Positions 60,878 to 64,000 of a stretch of DNA of 64,000 nt are shown piece after piece. Location: positions 3,691,667 to 3,755,666 of the forward strand of contig CAADRB010000007.1 in the NCBI GenBank assembly GCA_900708905.1. The letters are read 5' to 3'. Source of the stretch: Hymenolepis diminuta. Lineage: Eukaryota > Platyhelminthes > Cestoda > Cyclophyllidea > Hymenolepididae. Position numbers and translations under genes: made by a program. The notes beneath the pieces were generated by a model. That model had not been told where the DNA came from and did no database searches. It worked only from the letters and a program-made list of their open reading frames with translations. The first letter of the stretch is position 1; each line of letters starts with the position of its first letter.

Positions 60878-62940
60878 GTAAGTTTGGTTATTAGTTATCT
60901 TCGTTTATTCAAGCAAAATTTATGTGAGTCTTTAATCAACTTTGAGTGTAAAGTGTGGGTGAAATATCGTTCAGTGATATTTGCTGAGAAATCTTAATGT
61001 GTTTAATTCTAATATACTCAAATGTTAAATGACATTTCAGCCCTTTTTCAGCATTTTCGTATTTCGATTATTACCGTGACTAGCAAATGTCAGAAGTCTC
61101 TTAAGGAGTATGTTGCAGGTAAAATTATCGATGATGGGAAGCTGCAGCTCTTCATGGATTTGACGTTTTAAAAGGATATTTTAAAGTACGAATGAGTTTT
61201 TTACGTAAGCATTCAAATTTTTTTAACAATTTGTTATTGCAATTAATTATGCAGTTATTTAATTGAAATCCAGATTTAGTATTTCATATACCGTTATTTT
61301 TGTCTTATCGGATTTGTTAGGCTGCCGGAAACGTCCTTAATTTGATTCTATATTGCTAGACAGATTTCGAGACCGTGCTAAAGATTCGATTGGATGTAAT
61401 CGTGCCAAAACGGTTCTTGATAGAATAAAAGAAACGAACTTATTGAAGAGTCAACAATTTGTAACTCCACATCTGGTCTTTACTTTGTTTAAATATATCC
61501 ACACGACAATAATCCTAATTAAACCATACTTGATAGTATTATCCAGCCCATGATTTTCAGGTTTATAATGAAAATAAAAGTTGTGCTGTCACCTTTGCCT
61601 TTAATATTAAAATCAAGGTTCATGTTAATATAAATTTCTATATAATGGTTTAATATTTTGATAAAACCAGCCAGTTTATTGGAATATTATGGATTGAGAA
61701 ATCAAAATATGGAAAATGGCCCCTTTCCCGCTTTTATCTGAATCCATAGAAAAATTCAGTTTCTCTTTAAGAAGCAAATATGCAGTCGCTAAAATATATT
61801 ACCTAGCGACAATAATGAGTGAATTCTCCTTCGAGCTTTTAACTTGTTTTAATACATTAACGAAATTTTCTCTTGTAATGATTTAAGTATTTCATTTGTC
61901 ACACGATTCTTTCTTTTATTGGTATATTCTTGCAAATTCGTCAGCAAGAAGTAAGAAAAGTGGTCTTTCTAATGCATTTTCCAATTTCAAAAGAAAAAAA
62001 TCCGCTTTCAGCCCGGGTATAATCAAATATTACAATGGAAATTTCTAGTTAAAATGATAAATACCTAATCTTTCTGTTTGCATTTTAAAATGATAATTCT
62101 GCATTGATTTCCTATCATAAAAGTTTTCTGCATTCATTGTTTTCCAGAAATATATTTTGTTATGGTAGTATTACTGATATTTGCTATTTCAAGTACGGGT
62201 TGTTTAACGTTTTTAGGGAATTTCCGTTATTATAGAACTAGGAATGCAAGATAAATCTTAGGAGTTCCATGCTCCGGAGAGAAAAATATTCAGAGCTTCT
62301 AAGTATTTGAATTCGTCTCGTATTTCCGTTGAATGTTATTAAAACTGAAAGGGCATTTTGTGCACAGTAAATAGCGGAAAACAGAGAGCCAAGATTACGC
62401 ACTAGAACGAAATTCCTTTTTTCCTAATATTTCCGCTGTAGAAAAAATCGAAGATTATAACGATTTTCTCTAGGACTTAGATTCTGACATTCTTAATTTT
62501 TCGTTACTTTTCTTTTTAATATTCGAAAGGGATGAACAAAGATATTATACCACTTCCTGAAATTCAAGACAGAATACAGTTTTCTATATATGGATTAGGA
62601 ATGCTTCAAATAACCAGGTTATTCGTACTGGGATTGAATTCCTGTGATGTAAAACCCCAAAGTGCACTATTCAGTTACATTTGAAATAAATGAGTATAGG
62701 AAATCTCGCCTTTTCTTTTGTTTACAATATAGGTGTTTTCCATTCTCCTACAAAAAATGGATTAAAAAGTGAAATTTCCCTCAGTTTGTTCGGATATTTA
62801 AAAACAGTTCATTCTAAAAGAGATTTTGGTAATATAAATCCCTCTTTTGGTTTAAAGGCTTCAGTTCGTTTACTAATTTTGAATTAAATGAATAGTTTGC
62901 TGTTTTCAAATTAAGGGAAATTAAAATGCGTTATCCTCTC
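60878..62940. other. Intron-like AT-rich stretch downstream of exchanger exon 2
   Basis: No exon with the expected continuation (GDVGVGxxVGSAVFN-type alpha-1 sequence) was recognised. The frames at 61353-61553 and 62690-62887 (+) have no family motif. Confidence 0.5.
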
Positions 62941-62954
62941 CACATCACTTTTAA

Positions 62955-63308
62955 TTGGCAGCGGCCGCGTTTAGGGAAAATTCACTTTCAGCTGGACCAC
63001 CATTTGCATATACTCCCTCTAACGACCGACTCACACTCATCTCCTCCGCCTACTCTCCCCATCTGGATGCTGATTGGTCACCTTACATGCCGTGTCTAAT
63101 GCATACCTTGGCGACTGCATCAATGCCAAAGGAAAATAATCGTAATACCTTCTCTCTACGGGTATTTTGCAGTCAAATTCTGATCGTTAACGTATATCCG
63201 CCTTCTCTATATAGGGTGCGTAAGGCATTTGAGGACACATTGCGCACTTTTCGAAAAGCGGAAAATGAAAGTGTTTATGGCTTCTTGCTACAAAACAAAT
63301 TAACATAA
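62955..63308 (+). other. Unrecognised 117-codon open frame in a GC-richer island
   Basis: The frame opens MAAAAFRENSLSAGPPFAYT within a locally GC-rich stretch (including GCGGCCGC at about 62960) and stays open for 117 codons, which is long for this DNA. No motif was recognised, no splice sites flank it and no promoter is obvious. On the opposite strand the same island has a CCAAT box (GACCAATCAG) and TATATG, so it could instead be promoter or repeat sequence. I would not call it a gene on this evidence. Confidence 0.25.
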
Positions 63309-63530
63309 TATTAACCTAGGTTTTAATCTATTTGCCCTCTTTGGATTACTTCCACCGACCCAATTCCCGTCCGAATGTGACTACAAGCTTTCATCAGGTG
63401 GTCCTTATTGATGTATTCCATAGCTCGGTCTATTGCTTCCATGACAGGGGATGGTTTTGTATAATGGTGATCCTTATCTACTTCTTTTTCAACCACTTTT
63501 TCCCCTACACGTAATAATTCAAAGGATTAA

Positions 63531-64000
63531 GGTGTAGTAAGTAGTTATGAAGTGGTCATAAGTTTGGTGGGACATGTTGATAAATATTCTCGGCCATCCA
63601 ATTTTGGATCTTGAGAGCTTTATGGGATGGAGCCGAGACTTGTTGGAAGACGTAGGAGGTCTTTCATGAGCTATACAGTCTATCCAAGTCGGTTTAACAG
63701 CAATGGTTTGAAGAGTCTTCACACAGGCATCTGCATTGAATCTAAACTCTTGTGGAAAAAATGGAGGAGTTATGATGTGCTCCTCCTAATAGTGAAAAGA
63801 ATCGCTGTTGGTGGAAACTTCGTGCGCATGCATAACAGTTGGAACTTCAGTGGGATCCGCCCACACATAGCCACTGATTGACATTTTCATCCCGGTGGAA
63901 GTTTCTATCGTCGGAGAAAAACCAAAGGCACTCCCGGTCATCTGGGTAATTCAAGTTGTTTAAGAGTGATTTTATACTCATTAAACGATTCTCTTGAGTA
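63531..64000 (-). pseudogene. Decayed mariner-family transposase (runs off the window)
   Basis: Read on the minus strand, several frames carry mariner-type transposase blocks in order. LWFFSDDRNFHRDENVNQ (near 63945-63890) matches the LWFFSDEKNF catalytic block with the second Asp. ADPTEVPTVMH follows, then EEHIITPPFFPQEFRFNADA, matching GxVMPPxFFPxGLRVNxDAY. KTLQTIAVKPTWIDCIAHER then matches the ETVVKPWID segment. The following part, where the family has QQDSAPxHxxxxTQxWMxxNF, is eroded. Frameshifts and stops break the gene, so it is inactive. The N-terminal part would lie beyond 64000. It is a different copy from the fragment at 6.1 kb. Confidence 0.8.

Noticed and set aside
1..64000. CRISPR arrays, bacterial operons, rRNA genes and intact tRNA genes
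   Set aside because: None was seen; spliced genes and transposon relics show this is animal nuclear DNA.

Overview
The window is about two-thirds A+T eukaryotic nuclear DNA with short exons, GT-AG introns and long gene-poor stretches. Two of its introns are only 30 and 34 nt long. Together with the transposon relics, this suggests an invertebrate, most likely a parasitic flatworm (tapeworm or fluke). That placement is inference, because no gene here fixes the taxon.

Layout. The left 48 kb is mostly AT-rich non-coding DNA with relics: a mariner transposase tail near 6.1-6.3 kb with two perfect hairpins just downstream, a decayed LINE (endonuclease plus reverse transcriptase motifs) at about 18.7-20.4 kb, and a tRNA-derived SINE near 42.0 kb. 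Embedded in it is what looks like an undescribed family of small secreted-peptide genes. There is an intact three-exon gene at 24843-25418 (+), a largely intact paralogue at 29351-29925 (-) and a decayed copy at about 17050-17562 (-). All three share a promoter module (GGCCAATGAG, 7 nt, GCGT, then a TATA-like box) and the same exon layout. The two better copies share a 13-residue core, DKRGLHFFRLRRS, two cysteines at the same spacing and the same exon 3 length.

The right 16 kb is gene-dense. A metaxin-1-type gene (48037-52129, +, five exons) encodes a mitochondrial outer-membrane import/assembly protein. It is convergent with an orthologue of the uncharacterised animal protein C19orf47 (SAM-like N-terminus; 58534 down to at least 55388, -; possible last exon at 53404). 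Beyond that is the 5' part of a K+-dependent Na+/Ca2+ exchanger (SLC24/NCKX; 60352-60877, +, continuing downstream). The window ends inside a second decayed mariner transposase (- strand). The introns of the metaxin and C19orf47 genes carry diverged interspersed repeats.

The three conserved genes belong to unrelated pathways (mitochondrial biogenesis, an unknown SAM-protein role, ion exchange), so no operon-like link is implied. All gene models were assembled by eye from reading frame, splice-site phase and remembered family motifs. No alignment search was run.
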